The notes under the pieces were generated by a model, which saw only the letters and a program-made list of their open reading frames with translations, ran no database searches and was not told the DNA's origin. The translations under genes were made by a program, and so were the position numbers. A stretch of 27,999 bases of DNA. Source: a virus. The stretch spans positions 1 to 27,999 of the IMG/VR virus record IMGVR_UViG_3300029893_000055; one strand, given 5' to 3'. Shown here piece after piece: positions 21,334 through 27,999 of the stretch; the first letter of the stretch is position 1; each line of letters begins with the position of its first letter.

Positions 21334-23657
21334 TGGGCGATGCCATCGTCGATCTGCGCGAGGCCCAGGCCGGCGGCGCCGCGCTACCGGCCCTCGGCCT
21401 GATCGGCGAGACGGCGATCCGCGAGGCCTTCGCCGGCGACTTCATGCAGCTGGGCGACCTGCTGCGGGTGTCGCTGCGGCAGCTCCTGAAGCTGCAGGGC
21501 GATGCCGATCCCTACCCCTTCATTCGCGCCGTCTTCGCCGACAGCATCGTCGTCGAGCGGGACGGCGGTTTCTGGCGCTACCCCTACACGGTCGACGGCA
21601 CCGCCGTGACCTTCGGCGCCGCCGAGCGGGTCATCCAGAGCTACGAGGCGCCGGGTGCGGCCGCCGCGGTCATGGAAGCCGCCGGCGCCTTCCTCGAGGC
21701 GAAGTCCGAGGGCAAGGGCGCGACGGCGTTCCGGGTGCGGATCATCCGCGCCGGCCTGTCCGGCAACGGCAACTACTATCCCGACGCGGTGCTGCGCGAG
21801 GCGGCGCCGTTGTTCGAGAACGCCAGGGTCTTCGTCAAGTCGGACGAGGAGCACCTGGCCGGCAAGGGCAAGGACGTGCGCAACCTGGTCGGCCGGCTGG
21901 CCAATGTCGGCTTCGTCGAAGGCCAGGGCACGGATACCGGCGAGCTGCAGGGCGAGCTGCAGATGCTGCAGCCGGCCGGCGACGTCGCCGTCAAGCTGCG
22001 CGAGGCCTGGGACCGCGGCATGGCCGGGCTGTTCGGGTTCTCGATCGACGCCAAGGCGCAGGCGCGCCGGCTGACCGTCGGCGGCCGCAGCGTCCAGCGC
22101 GCCAGCAAGTTCGTCAAGGTGAACTCCGTCGACCTGATCGTCGAGCCCGGCGCCGGCGGCGAGGTCATCGACTGCATCGAGGCCGCCCACGGCGGCGAAG
22201 AGGGAAAGAAGCTCATGGATCGTGAACAGATCATCAGCCTGCTCGAAGCGCAGCGCCCCGACCTGCTGGCCGGCAAGGATGTCCATGCCATTTCCGACGG
22301 CGACCTGCAGGCGCTGCTGCGCGAGGCCGTCGTCAAGCCGGCCGCCCCGAAGGAGCTACCGGACAGCACCAGCGCCGACCCCGCCGCCGACGCGGTGCGC
22401 GTTGTCGAGGCTCGCTTCGCCGCCCGCGACGCCGTCGCCGGTTCCGGCCTGCCGCCGGCCGCCCAGACCCGCGTGCTGCGGCTGATCGAGGCCGCCGGCG
22501 ACTACGGCCCGGCCGCCGTCGGCGCCGCGATCAAGGGCGAGAAGGAGTACCTGGCCAGCTTCACCGAGTCCGGCGCCGTGCGCGGTCTGGGCATGCGGAT
22601 CGAGCCCGGCGAGAGCCGCGATCAGAAGGTGGCGCAGATGCTGGAGGCCTTCTTCGATCCGAGCCACAAGGATCACGGCCAGGCACGCAGCTTCAAGGAG
22701 TGCTACGTCCAGATCACCGGCGACCGCCTGGTCACCGGCCTGCGCCGGCACTGCGACGAGGCGCTGATGCGCGAGGCTCTGGGCACCGCCGAGCTGTCGG
22801 ACGTGCTGGGCAACGCCATCCACCGCCGGATGATCGCCGACTATCGCACCCCCGACGTCTACGGCGCCTGGCGCCAGGTCGTCACGGTCGGCAACGCCGT
22901 CGACTTCCGCAGCCACGAGCGGGCGCGCGTCGGCGGCTACGGCGACCTGCCGGCGGTGGCCGAGGGCGCCGACTACACGGCCCTGACCAGCCCGAGCGAC
23001 GAGAAGGTCTCGATGGCGGTCACCAAGCGCGGCGGGCTCGAGACCCTGACGCTGGAGGCGATCAAGAACGACGACGTCGGCATGATCCGCATGATCCCGC
23101 TGCGGCTGTCCCGTGCGGGCAAGCGGACCCTGGCGAAGTTCGTCTTCGACTTCATCCGCACCAACCCGGTGATCTACGACGGCACCAACCTGTTCACCGT
23201 CGGCCATGGCAACCTGGGATCGGCGGCGCTGGCGGCTGCGAGCTACGCGGCGGCGCGGCTTGCGATGATCAAGCAGACCGAGCTGGACGACCACGACACG
23301 GTCGGCGTCGGGCCGAAGTTCCTGCTGGTGCCGCCGGACCTCGAGGAGACCGGGGCCGACCTGTTCCGCCGCAACACCGAGCAGGACAAGACGTTCCTGC
23401 AGAGCCTGAGCCCGACCATCATCCCGGTGTGGTACTGGTCGGACGCCAACGACTGGGCGGCGATGGCCGATCCGCTCGACGTGCCGACCATCGAAATCGC
23501 CTTCCTGGACGGCAACGAGGAGCCCGAGCTGTTCGTCCAGGATGCGCCCAACGCCGGCTCGATGTTCGCGGCCGACAAGATGACCTGGAAGATCCGCCAC
23601 ATCTACGGCGGCGCGGTCACCGATTTTCGCGGCGCCTACAAGGCCGTGGTGGCCTGA
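21333..23657 (+). CDS. Fused prohead protease and major capsid protein
   Basis: The 774-residue product has three parts. Residues about 55-100 form a small beta domain (VFADSIVVERDGGFWRYPYT). Residues about 130-285 resemble phage prohead proteases: AGLSGNGNYYPDAVLREAAP, a candidate His (SDEEHL, about 174) and Ser (GLFGFSIDA, about 237). From about 295 a scaffold-like helical linker leads into an HK97-fold capsid (from about 400), with TVGNAVDFRSHERARVGGYG, KRGGLETLTLEAIKNDDVGM and a C-terminal RHIYGGAVTDFRGAYKAVVA. Fused protease-capsid genes are known in some siphophages. Start is ATG 21333; GTG 21330 is possible. An in-frame ATG at 22215 may make the capsid part alone. Confidence 0.88.
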   Translation: MGDAIVDLREAQAGGAALPALGLIGETAIREAFAGDFMQLGDLLRVSLRQLLKLQGDADPYPFIRAVFADSIVVERDGGFWRYPYTVDGTAVTFGAAERVIQSYEAPGAAAAVMEAAGAFLEAKSEGKGATAFRVRIIRAGLSGNGNYYPDAVLREAAPLFENARVFVKSDEEHLAGKGKDVRNLVGRLANVGFVEGQGTDTGELQGELQMLQPAGDVAVKLREAWDRGMAGLFGFSIDAKAQARRLTVGGRSVQRASKFVKVNSVDLIVEPGAGGEVIDCIEAAHGGEEGKKLMDREQIISLLEAQRPDLLAGKDVHAISDGDLQALLREAVVKPAAPKELPDSTSADPAADAVRVVEARFAARDAVAGSGLPPAAQTRVLRLIEAAGDYGPAAVGAAIKGEKEYLASFTESGAVRGLGMRIEPGESRDQKVAQMLEAFFDPSHKDHGQARSFKECYVQITGDRLVTGLRRHCDEALMREALGTAELSDVLGNAIHRRMIADYRTPDVYGAWRQVVTVGNAVDFRSHERARVGGYGDLPAVAEGADYTALTSPSDEKVSMAVTKRGGLETLTLEAIKNDDVGMIRMIPLRLSRAGKRTLAKFVFDFIRTNPVIYDGTNLFTVGHGNLGSAALAAASYAAARLAMIKQTELDDHDTVGVGPKFLLVPPDLEETGADLFRRNTEQDKTFLQSLSPTIIPVWYWSDANDWAAMADPLDVPTIEIAFLDGNEEPELFVQDAPNAGSMFAADKMTWKIRHIYGGAVTDFRGAYKAVVA
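22200..22217 (+). promoter_or_regulatory. Possible internal ribosome site and start inside the protease-capsid gene
   Basis: GAGGGAAAGAAG (22200-22211) precedes an in-frame ATG (22215-22217) that begins MDREQIISLLEAQRPDLLAG, a typical scaffold/capsid N-terminus, directly after the protease part ends. Initiation here would give a 480-residue product made of linker and capsid. Mu itself uses an internal start in its protease gene I to make scaffold Z, so the layout has a precedent. The spacing from GAGGG to ATG is somewhat long. Confidence 0.45.
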
Positions 23658-23666
23658 GGCATCGCC

Positions 23667-24347
23667 ATGGCGCTGGCCGACTTCCAGGATCTGGTCGACG
23701 CCCTGGTGCGCGACTCCGCCGGCATCATCGCCACGGCGGAGCGCGATCAGGCGATCGCCCTGGCCGTCACCCGCTACTCCTCGGACCGGCCGCGCGCCGT
23801 CGCCGAGGACGTGGCGGCCGACGGCACCAAGCTACTGGCGCTGCCGCCGGCCTGGGAGGACGGCTTTTCCCGCGTCACCGGACTCGAGTCCCCGCCGGAC
23901 GAGGTGCCGCCGACCTGGATCGAACCCGCGGACTGGGGTCTGTACGAGACGCCGGCGGCGGTCAAGATCGCCCTGGCATCGCCGCCGGCGGCCGGCGCCT
24001 CGGTGCGGGTGCGCTTCACCCGGGCGCACCAGGTCGACGCCGGCGTCGACACGGTGCCGGTGAAGGACCGCGAGGCGGTGGCCAACTGGGCGGCGGCGCT
24101 GCTGCTCGACCAGCTCGCCGCCGCCCATGCCGGCGACCGCCAGCCGACCATCCAGGCCGACAGCGTCGACCACGCCTCGAAGTCGGGCGACTACGGCCGC
24201 CGGGCCAATGCCTGCCGCAAGCTGTATTTCGACCATCTCGGCATCGACCCGAAGCGCACGGTCGCCGCCGGCGCCGTCACCACGCTGACGCCGACCGACA
24301 GCCGCGGCCAGCCGCGCCTGCTGCGCGGGCGCAGGGGGCGGCTGTGA
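23667..24347 (+). CDS. Head-tail connector-like protein (226 aa)
   Basis: Placed directly after the capsid gene, where the neck adaptor of siphophages sits. Residues 1-40 are helical (FQDLVDALVRDSAGIIATAE, then ERDQAIALAVTRYSSDRPRA). A beta-rich middle follows (VKIALASPPAAGASVRVRFT), then helices VANWAAALLLDQLAAAHAGD and RRANACRKLYFDHLGI. This helix-beta-helix layout fits gp6/gp16-type adaptors, but the match is structural in style and not a firm family hit. It ends in an overlap with the next gene (GTGA). Confidence 0.72.
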   Translation: MALADFQDLVDALVRDSAGIIATAERDQAIALAVTRYSSDRPRAVAEDVAADGTKLLALPPAWEDGFSRVTGLESPPDEVPPTWIEPADWGLYETPAAVKIALASPPAAGASVRVRFTRAHQVDAGVDTVPVKDREAVANWAAALLLDQLAAAHAGDRQPTIQADSVDHASKSGDYGRRANACRKLYFDHLGIDPKRTVAAGAVTTLTPTDSRGQPRLLRGRRGRL

Positions 24348-24847
24348 CCGAATTCGGCCTGGAGATCCTGGGCGCCGAGCGCGTCGAGCAGGCGCTGGCC
24401 GGGGCGGCGGAGATCGCCCGCGCCGAGCTGGAGCGCGCCGGCTGGGAAGCTTCGCTGCTGCTGCAGCGGGAAATCCAGGAACTGACGCCGTCCGGCATCG
24501 GCGGCGGCGGCGGCCTGAAGGGCTCGATCGCCGCGCAGGAGCCGGTTGTGCTGGGCGATTCGGTGATCGGCATCGTCGGCACCAGCCTGGCCTATGCCGT
24601 GCCGGTCGAGATGGGCACGAAGCCGCACATGCCGCCGATCGAACCGCTGCAGGACTGGGCCAAGCACAAGCTGGGCCTGTCCGAGGACGAGGCCAAGGGC
24701 GCCGCCCGCGCCATCGCCATGAAGATCAAGGCCCGCGGCACCGAGGGCGCGCACATGTTCGAGAAGGCGTTCGCGGCCAACCGCGGCCAGGTCGAGACCA
24801 TCTTCGAGCGCGCCGCCGCCCGCATCCCGGGAAGGATCGCCGAATGA
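24344..24847 (+). CDS. HK97 gp10-like tail completion protein
   Basis: This 167-residue protein starts with EFGLEILGAERVEQALAGAA (3-22), a long helix. It then has SLLLQREIQELTPSGIGGGG and the family hallmark YAVPVEMGTKPHMPPIEPLQ (about 84-103) followed by DWAKHKLGLS. HK97 gp10-like proteins join the finished tail to the head neck. The start is GTG 24344, overlapping the previous stop (GTGA), with CAGGGGG ahead. It ends in an ATGA overlap with the tail terminator gene. Confidence 0.87.
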   Translation: MTEFGLEILGAERVEQALAGAAEIARAELERAGWEASLLLQREIQELTPSGIGGGGGLKGSIAAQEPVVLGDSVIGIVGTSLAYAVPVEMGTKPHMPPIEPLQDWAKHKLGLSEDEAKGAARAIAMKIKARGTEGAHMFEKAFAANRGQVETIFERAAARIPGRIAE

Positions 24848-25296
24848 GCGATCTGGCCACCATCCGCGCTGCGATCGTCGCCAAGCTGCAGGGCGTTCCG
24901 GGCATCGGCCTGGTGCACGATTACGAGCGCTTCGCCAAGAGCAACAGCGACTTCCAGACCCTGTACACGACCGCCGGCGCCCTGCTGGGCTGGCACGTCC
25001 GGCGGGTGCGGACGGTCGAGCGCGAGCGCGGCATCGGCACCTACACCACCGACCATCTGTGGCGCATCGCCGGCTTCATGGCGCTGGTCGACGGTGCCGC
25101 CAGCGAGAAGGCCTTCGACGACCTGGTCGAAGCGATCCGCACAGCCTTCCGCGCCGACGACGAGCTGGGCGGCGTGGTCGGCACCTGCATCCACGAGGAG
25201 TTCGCCGGGATCCGGCTGGACGACAGCGGCCCGGTGATGTTCGCCGGCGTGCTGTGCCACGGCGCCCGCATGAGCCTGTTGACCCGCGTCTACTAA
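24844..25296 (+). CDS. Tail terminator-like protein (150 aa)
   Basis: Position after the gp10-like gene and before the tail tube, plus size, fit a tail terminator (lambda U type). The sequence begins SDLATIRAAIVAKLQGVPGI, has a beta core (YTTDHLWRIAGFMALVDGAA), a helix KAFDDLVEAIRTAFRADDEL and ends in a strand FAGVLCHGARMSLLTRVY. That alpha/beta order matches terminator folds. I am fairly sure of the role, less of the exact family. Confidence 0.75.
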   Translation: MSDLATIRAAIVAKLQGVPGIGLVHDYERFAKSNSDFQTLYTTAGALLGWHVRRVRTVERERGIGTYTTDHLWRIAGFMALVDGAASEKAFDDLVEAIRTAFRADDELGGVVGTCIHEEFAGIRLDDSGPVMFAGVLCHGARMSLLTRVY

Positions 25297-25308
25297 GGGA
25301 GAGCGCGC

Positions 25309-25497
25309 ATGAACCCGAGGCAGGGCGGCAGCTACGCCGCCGACAAGCCCGGCGCCAAGCCGAAGCTGCAGCACCGCACCAACCAGCCCGTCAAGGGCAA
25401 CGCGCCGCGCGCCGCCGACGGCCGCCGGCTCGACCGTCCGGACCAGACGGCGCCCGAGGAAAGCCCCAAGCCGGCGGCGAAGAAGGAGAAGGAATAG
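25309..25497 (+). CDS. Small disordered basic protein (62 aa)
   Basis: It is low in hydrophobic residues and rich in Lys, Arg, Pro and Gly (MNPRQGGSYAADKPGAKPKL at the start, KPAAKKEKE at the end), so probably disordered. It has a GGGAGAG ribosome site and lies 12 bases after the terminator gene and 3 bases before the tail tube. Small proteins like this are common between terminator and tube genes in related phages; function unknown. Confidence 0.68.
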   Translation: MNPRQGGSYAADKPGAKPKLQHRTNQPVKGNAPRAADGRRLDRPDQTAPEESPKPAAKKEKE

Positions 25498-25500
25498 GCC

Positions 25501-26436
25501 ATGGCCCGCAAGCTGAAATGGCGCAAGAAGGTCATCGTCGCCAAGGTCGAGACGACCTACGGCGTCGACGCCACCCCGACCGGCGCCGCCAACGCCATCC
25601 AGATCTCGGACGCCACCATCACGCCAATGGAATACCAGGGCGTCAGCCGCGGCTTGGTGCGCCCGACCATGGGCTCGGAAGGCGAGCTGCCGGTCGGCCT
25701 GCACGTGGTGATCGACTTCGCCACCGAGATCGCCGGCAGCGGCGCCGCCGGCACGGTGCCGAAGTGGGGCGCTCTGATGCGCGGCGCCGGCATGTCGGAG
25801 ACCATCTCGGCCGGCGTCGACGTGACGTATCAGCCGGTCTCGGAGAACCACGAGAGCCTGTCGATCTACTTCAATCAGGACGGCACGCTGCACAAGCTGC
25901 TGGGGGCGCGGGGCAACTGCACCATCGAATTCGACAGCCAGGGCGTGCCGCGCTACCGCTGGCGCTTCGTCGGGCTGTGGGCCGACCCGGCCGCGGTGGC
26001 GCTGCCGGCCGCCGACTTCACCGGCTGGCAGGTCCCGAAGGCGGTGTCGAACGCCAACACGCCCGACTGCCTGCTGCACGCCTACGCCGCGGTGGCCAAG
26101 AAGCTGTCGATCGACCTGGGCAACCGCGTCGAGCACCGCGACCTGGTCAACGACGAGTCGGTCGAGATCAGCGACCGGCAGGGCAAGGGCAGCATCTCGA
26201 TCGAGGCGCCGCCGGTCGACACCCAGGACTTCTTCGCGATCGTCAAGGCCGCCACCGCCGGCGCCCTGCAGTGGGTGCACGGCACCGCCGCCGGGCACAT
26301 CGTGCAGATCGACGCGCCGGCGGTGCAGCTCGCGCGGCCGAAGTACTCCGAGGACCGCGGCGTCACGATGCTGGACATGGACCTGATCCTGCAGCCCAGC
26401 GCCGGCGACGACGAACTGGTCATCACCGCGAAGTAA
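25501..26436 (+). CDS. Major tail tube protein (siphovirus type)
   Basis: This 311-residue protein resembles the Phage_tube_2 family: VAKVETTYGVDATPTGAANA (13-32), MEYQGVSRGLVRPTMGSEGE, a beta strand VVIDFATEIAGSGAAGTVPK, then WGALMRGAGMSETISAGVDV, SLSIYFNQDGTLHKLLGARG and a later LSIDLGNRVEHRDLV. It forms the non-contractile tail tube. No sheath gene follows, so the virion should have a long flexible tail, unlike Mu. ATG 25501 is used, three bases after the preceding stop. Confidence 0.9.
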   Translation: MARKLKWRKKVIVAKVETTYGVDATPTGAANAIQISDATITPMEYQGVSRGLVRPTMGSEGELPVGLHVVIDFATEIAGSGAAGTVPKWGALMRGAGMSETISAGVDVTYQPVSENHESLSIYFNQDGTLHKLLGARGNCTIEFDSQGVPRYRWRFVGLWADPAAVALPAADFTGWQVPKAVSNANTPDCLLHAYAAVAKKLSIDLGNRVEHRDLVNDESVEISDRQGKGSISIEAPPVDTQDFFAIVKAATAGALQWVHGTAAGHIVQIDAPAVQLARPKYSEDRGVTMLDMDLILQPSAGDDELVITAK

Positions 26437-26451
26437 GGAGGGGGCATTCCG

Positions 26452-26802
26452 ATGAAGTTCTCGATCACCGGCAAGCACACCGTCGAGTGGCCGGTCACCG
26501 CCTATGTGCCGCTGGACGGCGGCAAGAAGGGCATCCTCAAGTTCCAGGGCACGTTCGAGATCCTGCCCCAGGAGGAGCTGGACGCGATCCCGGTCGGCGA
26601 CGAGTCGCCGGATCCCAAGCCCTATGACCTGCGGGTGCTCGACCGGGTGCTGCAAGGCTGGCGCGATCTGCCGGGCGAGGACGGCGCGCACGTGCCGTAC
26701 TCGGAGGAGAACAAGGCGGCGGTGCTGCGCTGGCCCTTCATGCGTCTCGGCCTTATGGACGCGTACAAGACGGCCGTGTCGGGGCGTAAGGAAAAAAACT
26801 GA
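26452..26802 (+). CDS. Tail assembly chaperone (lambda G-like)
   Basis: This 116-residue protein lies between the tail tube and tape measure genes, the invariable place of the tail chaperone. It has a beta-rich start (KFSITGKHTVEWPVTAYVPL) and an acidic middle (QEELDAIPVGDESPDPKPYD), then a helical end with WPFMRLGLMDAYKTAVSGRK. It ends KEKN, encoded over the slippery heptamer A AAA AAC just before TGA, so a fraction of ribosomes should shift -1 into the DUF1799 frame and make a 244-residue G-T type product. ATG 26452 follows AAGGAGGGGG. Confidence 0.88.
   Translation: MKFSITGKHTVEWPVTAYVPLDGGKKGILKFQGTFEILPQEELDAIPVGDESPDPKPYDLRVLDRVLQGWRDLPGEDGAHVPYSEENKAAVLRWPFMRLGLMDAYKTAVSGRKEKN
26793..26799 (+). 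promoter_or_regulatory. Programmed -1 frameshift site A AAA AAC
   Basis: In the chaperone frame the codons are GAA AAA AAC TGA, so the canonical heptamer A AAA AAC (26793-26799) lies directly before the stop. After a -1 slip the next codons CTG ACG GCC GCG continue open to TGA 27183-27185. A very GC-rich stretch directly downstream (about 26803-26870) could form a stimulating hairpin. Frameshifting at this exact gene junction is conserved in siphophages. Confidence 0.85.
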
Positions 26803-27185
26803 CGGCCGCGGCGCGGGCGTGGGCGCTGGGGCCGCAGGCCCTGGGCCGCGCCGGCGCCGCGGGATTGTCGGCCGCAGAGCTGGAAGACCTGACGGTCTTC
26901 GGCATGGCCGAGGAGGAGCTGGAGCGGCTGCGCCGCGAGTCCGAGCCGGATCCTGGCGACGTCTTCGAGGTGCACGACGACTGCTGGCCCAGCTTCGAGG
27001 TGTTCCTGGCCGCCGACACGCAATGGCGGGTCGGGCCGGGCGGGCCGGTCGGCCTGGACTACCAGGGCGTGCTGGCGGCGATGCGGTTCCTGGGCCGGCG
27101 GCCGACCAAGGAGCTGCTGATGGACCTGAAGGCGATCGAGCACGCCGCCCTGGCGGCGATGCGCGAGCGGCAGGAGAACGAGTGA
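26799..27185 (+). CDS. DUF1799 frameshift partner of the tail chaperone (T-like)
   Basis: This frame has no good start of its own (first possible codon TTG 26865, no clear ribosome site) and is reached by a -1 shift from the chaperone. The recognisable DUF1799 part is HDDCWPSFEVFLAADTQWRV (about 26973-27032), GGPVGLDYQGVLAAMRFLGR and LLMDLKAIEHAALAAMRERQ. In siphophages the G-T fusion binds tube and tape measure proteins while G alone does not. The 128 codons after the slip join 116 before it. If a database calls this gene separately it will probably use 26865-27185. Confidence 0.85.
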   Translation: MTAAARAWALGPQALGRAGAAGLSAAELEDLTVFGMAEEELERLRRESEPDPGDVFEVHDDCWPSFEVFLAADTQWRVGPGGPVGLDYQGVLAAMRFLGRRPTKELLMDLKAIEHAALAAMRERQENE

Positions 27186-27189
27186 GGCC

Positions 27190-27999
27190 ATGAACGACCT
27201 GGCGCTGTCCATCCGCATCACCGGCGACGCCAAGGGCCTGCGGGCCGAGGTGGTCGGCGCCGAGGGCGTGCTGAAGGATCTCTCGGCGGCCGGCGGCAAG
27301 GCCGGAAAGGGCCTCGAGGAGATGGGCCGCGACGCCGACAAGGCGGGGCGCGAGATGCGCGAGTTGGGCCAGCAGAGCGAGGGCCTGGCCGCCTCCTTGC
27401 GCATCCTGCCCGGGCTGATCGCCGCCATCGGCCTCGGCGCCCTGGCCGGCAACCTGGTGGCCACGAACCGCGAGTTCCAGTCGCTGGCCGCCAGCCTCAA
27501 GACGGTGACCGGCTCGACCGAGGCCGCCAAAGCGGCGATGGCGGAGATCGAGAGGTTCGCGACGCAGACCCCGTACCAACTGCAAGAGGTGGTGCAGGCG
27601 TTCATCAAGCTGAAGGCGGCTGGACTTGATCCGTCGATGGAGGCATTGCGTTCCTACGGCAACACGGCCTCGTCAATGAGCAAGACGCTCGACGATTTCA
27701 TCGAGGCCATTAAGGACGCGACTCGGGGCGAGTTCGAACGGCTGAAGGAATTCACGGTCGACGCCTCGAAGCAAGGCGATCAGATCGCATTCACCTTTCA
27801 GGGCATCACCACCGTTGTCCGGAAGAACACGAAGGAGATCGAAGGCTATCTCCGAAGCCTGGGCGAAGCCAACTTTGCTGGGGCAATGGCTGCTCAGATG
27901 GAGACCATTGGAGGCAAGCTCTCGAACCTCGGCGACTCCATCTCGCAGTTCTATCGCGCAGTTGGCGACGCCGGCTTCAACACCGCCCTGACCGAGGTC
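27190..27999 (+). CDS. Tape measure protein, N-terminal part (runs off the window)
   Basis: The first 270 codons are present. The start is ATG 27190, with GTGAGG ahead. The opening (NDLALSIRITGDAKGLRAEV, then GAEGVLKDLSAAGGKAGKGL) and a helical coiled region lead to a hydrophobic stretch (ILPGLIAAIGLGALAGNLVA, about 74-93). This is followed by the tape measure N-domain SLAASLKTVTGSTEAAKAAM, FATQTPYQLQEVVQAFIKLK and ALRSYGNTASSMSKTLDDFI. It sets tail length and helps DNA entry. Base composition falls somewhat after about 27600 (more A/T, e.g. 27700-27960), suggesting a differently derived segment. Confidence 0.92.
   Translation, partial: MNDLALSIRITGDAKGLRAEVVGAEGVLKDLSAAGGKAGKGLEEMGRDADKAGREMRELGQQSEGLAASLRILPGLIAAIGLGALAGNLVATNREFQSLAASLKTVTGSTEAAKAAMAEIERFATQTPYQLQEVVQAFIKLKAAGLDPSMEALRSYGNTASSMSKTLDDFIEAIKDATRGEFERLKEFTVDASKQGDQIAFTFQGITTVVRKNTKEIEGYLRSLGEANFAGAMAAQMETIGGKLSNLGDSISQFYRAVGDAGFNTALTEV

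Noticed and set aside
24592-27585. Very long minus-strand open frame (997 codons)
   Set aside because: It lies opposite well-recognised tail genes. Its translation is low in Lys and dominated by Leu, Arg, Gly, Val and His, as expected for the antisense of GC-rich coding DNA.
1-27999. tRNA genes, CRISPR arrays, insertion sequences, phage ends
   Set aside because: I looked for clover-leaf-like tRNA ends, regularly spaced repeats, IS transposases other than MuA, and host-phage junctions, and saw none. The left end must lie before position 1.

Overview
The window is most of a transposable (Mu-type) prophage or phage genome from a very GC-rich alphaproteobacterium. Three things support this. The replication and control genes match Mu in kind and order: Ner-like regulator, MuA-type DDE transposase, MuB-type ATPase, DUF3164, GemA/gp16, a Mor-family activator, then lysis, gp25/26/27-like genes and terminase. 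The accessory genes (ParB-like, stand-alone DnaA domain IV, ASCH, GH108 endolysin) are typical of transposable phages of Rhodobacterales and Rhodospirillales. The tail genes are of the long non-contractile (siphovirus) type, as in the B3/D3112/RcapMu group rather than Mu itself. The host assignment is inference from base composition and gene families. No host DNA, phage end or attachment site is visible; both ends of the window lie inside the phage.

Layout: (1) 1-197, a repeat-rich control region between a probable leftward repressor gene (only its first codons are here) and rightward ner. (2) 198-7.3 kb, early transposition operon: ner, an unknown gene, one gene on the opposite strand (831-1148), parB-like, a CII-like protein, transposase A, ATPase B, small genes, DnaA-C, DUF3164. 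(3) 7.3-12.2 kb, a tightly packed accessory block of mostly unknown proteins, with a cysteine-rich miniprotein, an ASCH protein, a DUF2786-like fragment and an adenine methyltransferase. (4) 12.2-13.3 kb, gemA and mor. (5) 13.4-20.7 kb, first late unit: endolysin, holin/lipoprotein, DksA/TraR zinc finger, DUF2730, gp26-like, small and large terminase, portal, MuF fused to a probable toxin-type nuclease. (6) 20.66-21.08 kb, a non-coding control region. (7) 21.1-28 kb, second late unit: fused protease-capsid, connectors, tail terminator, tail tube, tail chaperone pair joined by a -1 frameshift, and the start of the tape measure gene.

The likely logic is as follows. A leftward repressor and Ner control the early operon. 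GemA and Mor close it. Mor then switches on late genes. A 21-bp sequence with the perfect palindromic core CCGGACAGGTGTCCGG occurs at the head of each of the two late units (13349-13369 and 20974-20994). I read this as the shared binding site of the single Mor-family activator, and it is the most striking regulatory feature here. Other notable points are the MuF-nuclease fusion, the A AAA AAC slippery site, a possible in-frame internal start that would make capsid protein separately from the protease-capsid fusion, an EF-hand loop in the endolysin, a holin fused to a lipoprotein, and a lone counter-oriented gene in the early operon. Nearly all genes overlap or abut (ATGA, TGATG), so translation is probably coupled throughout.
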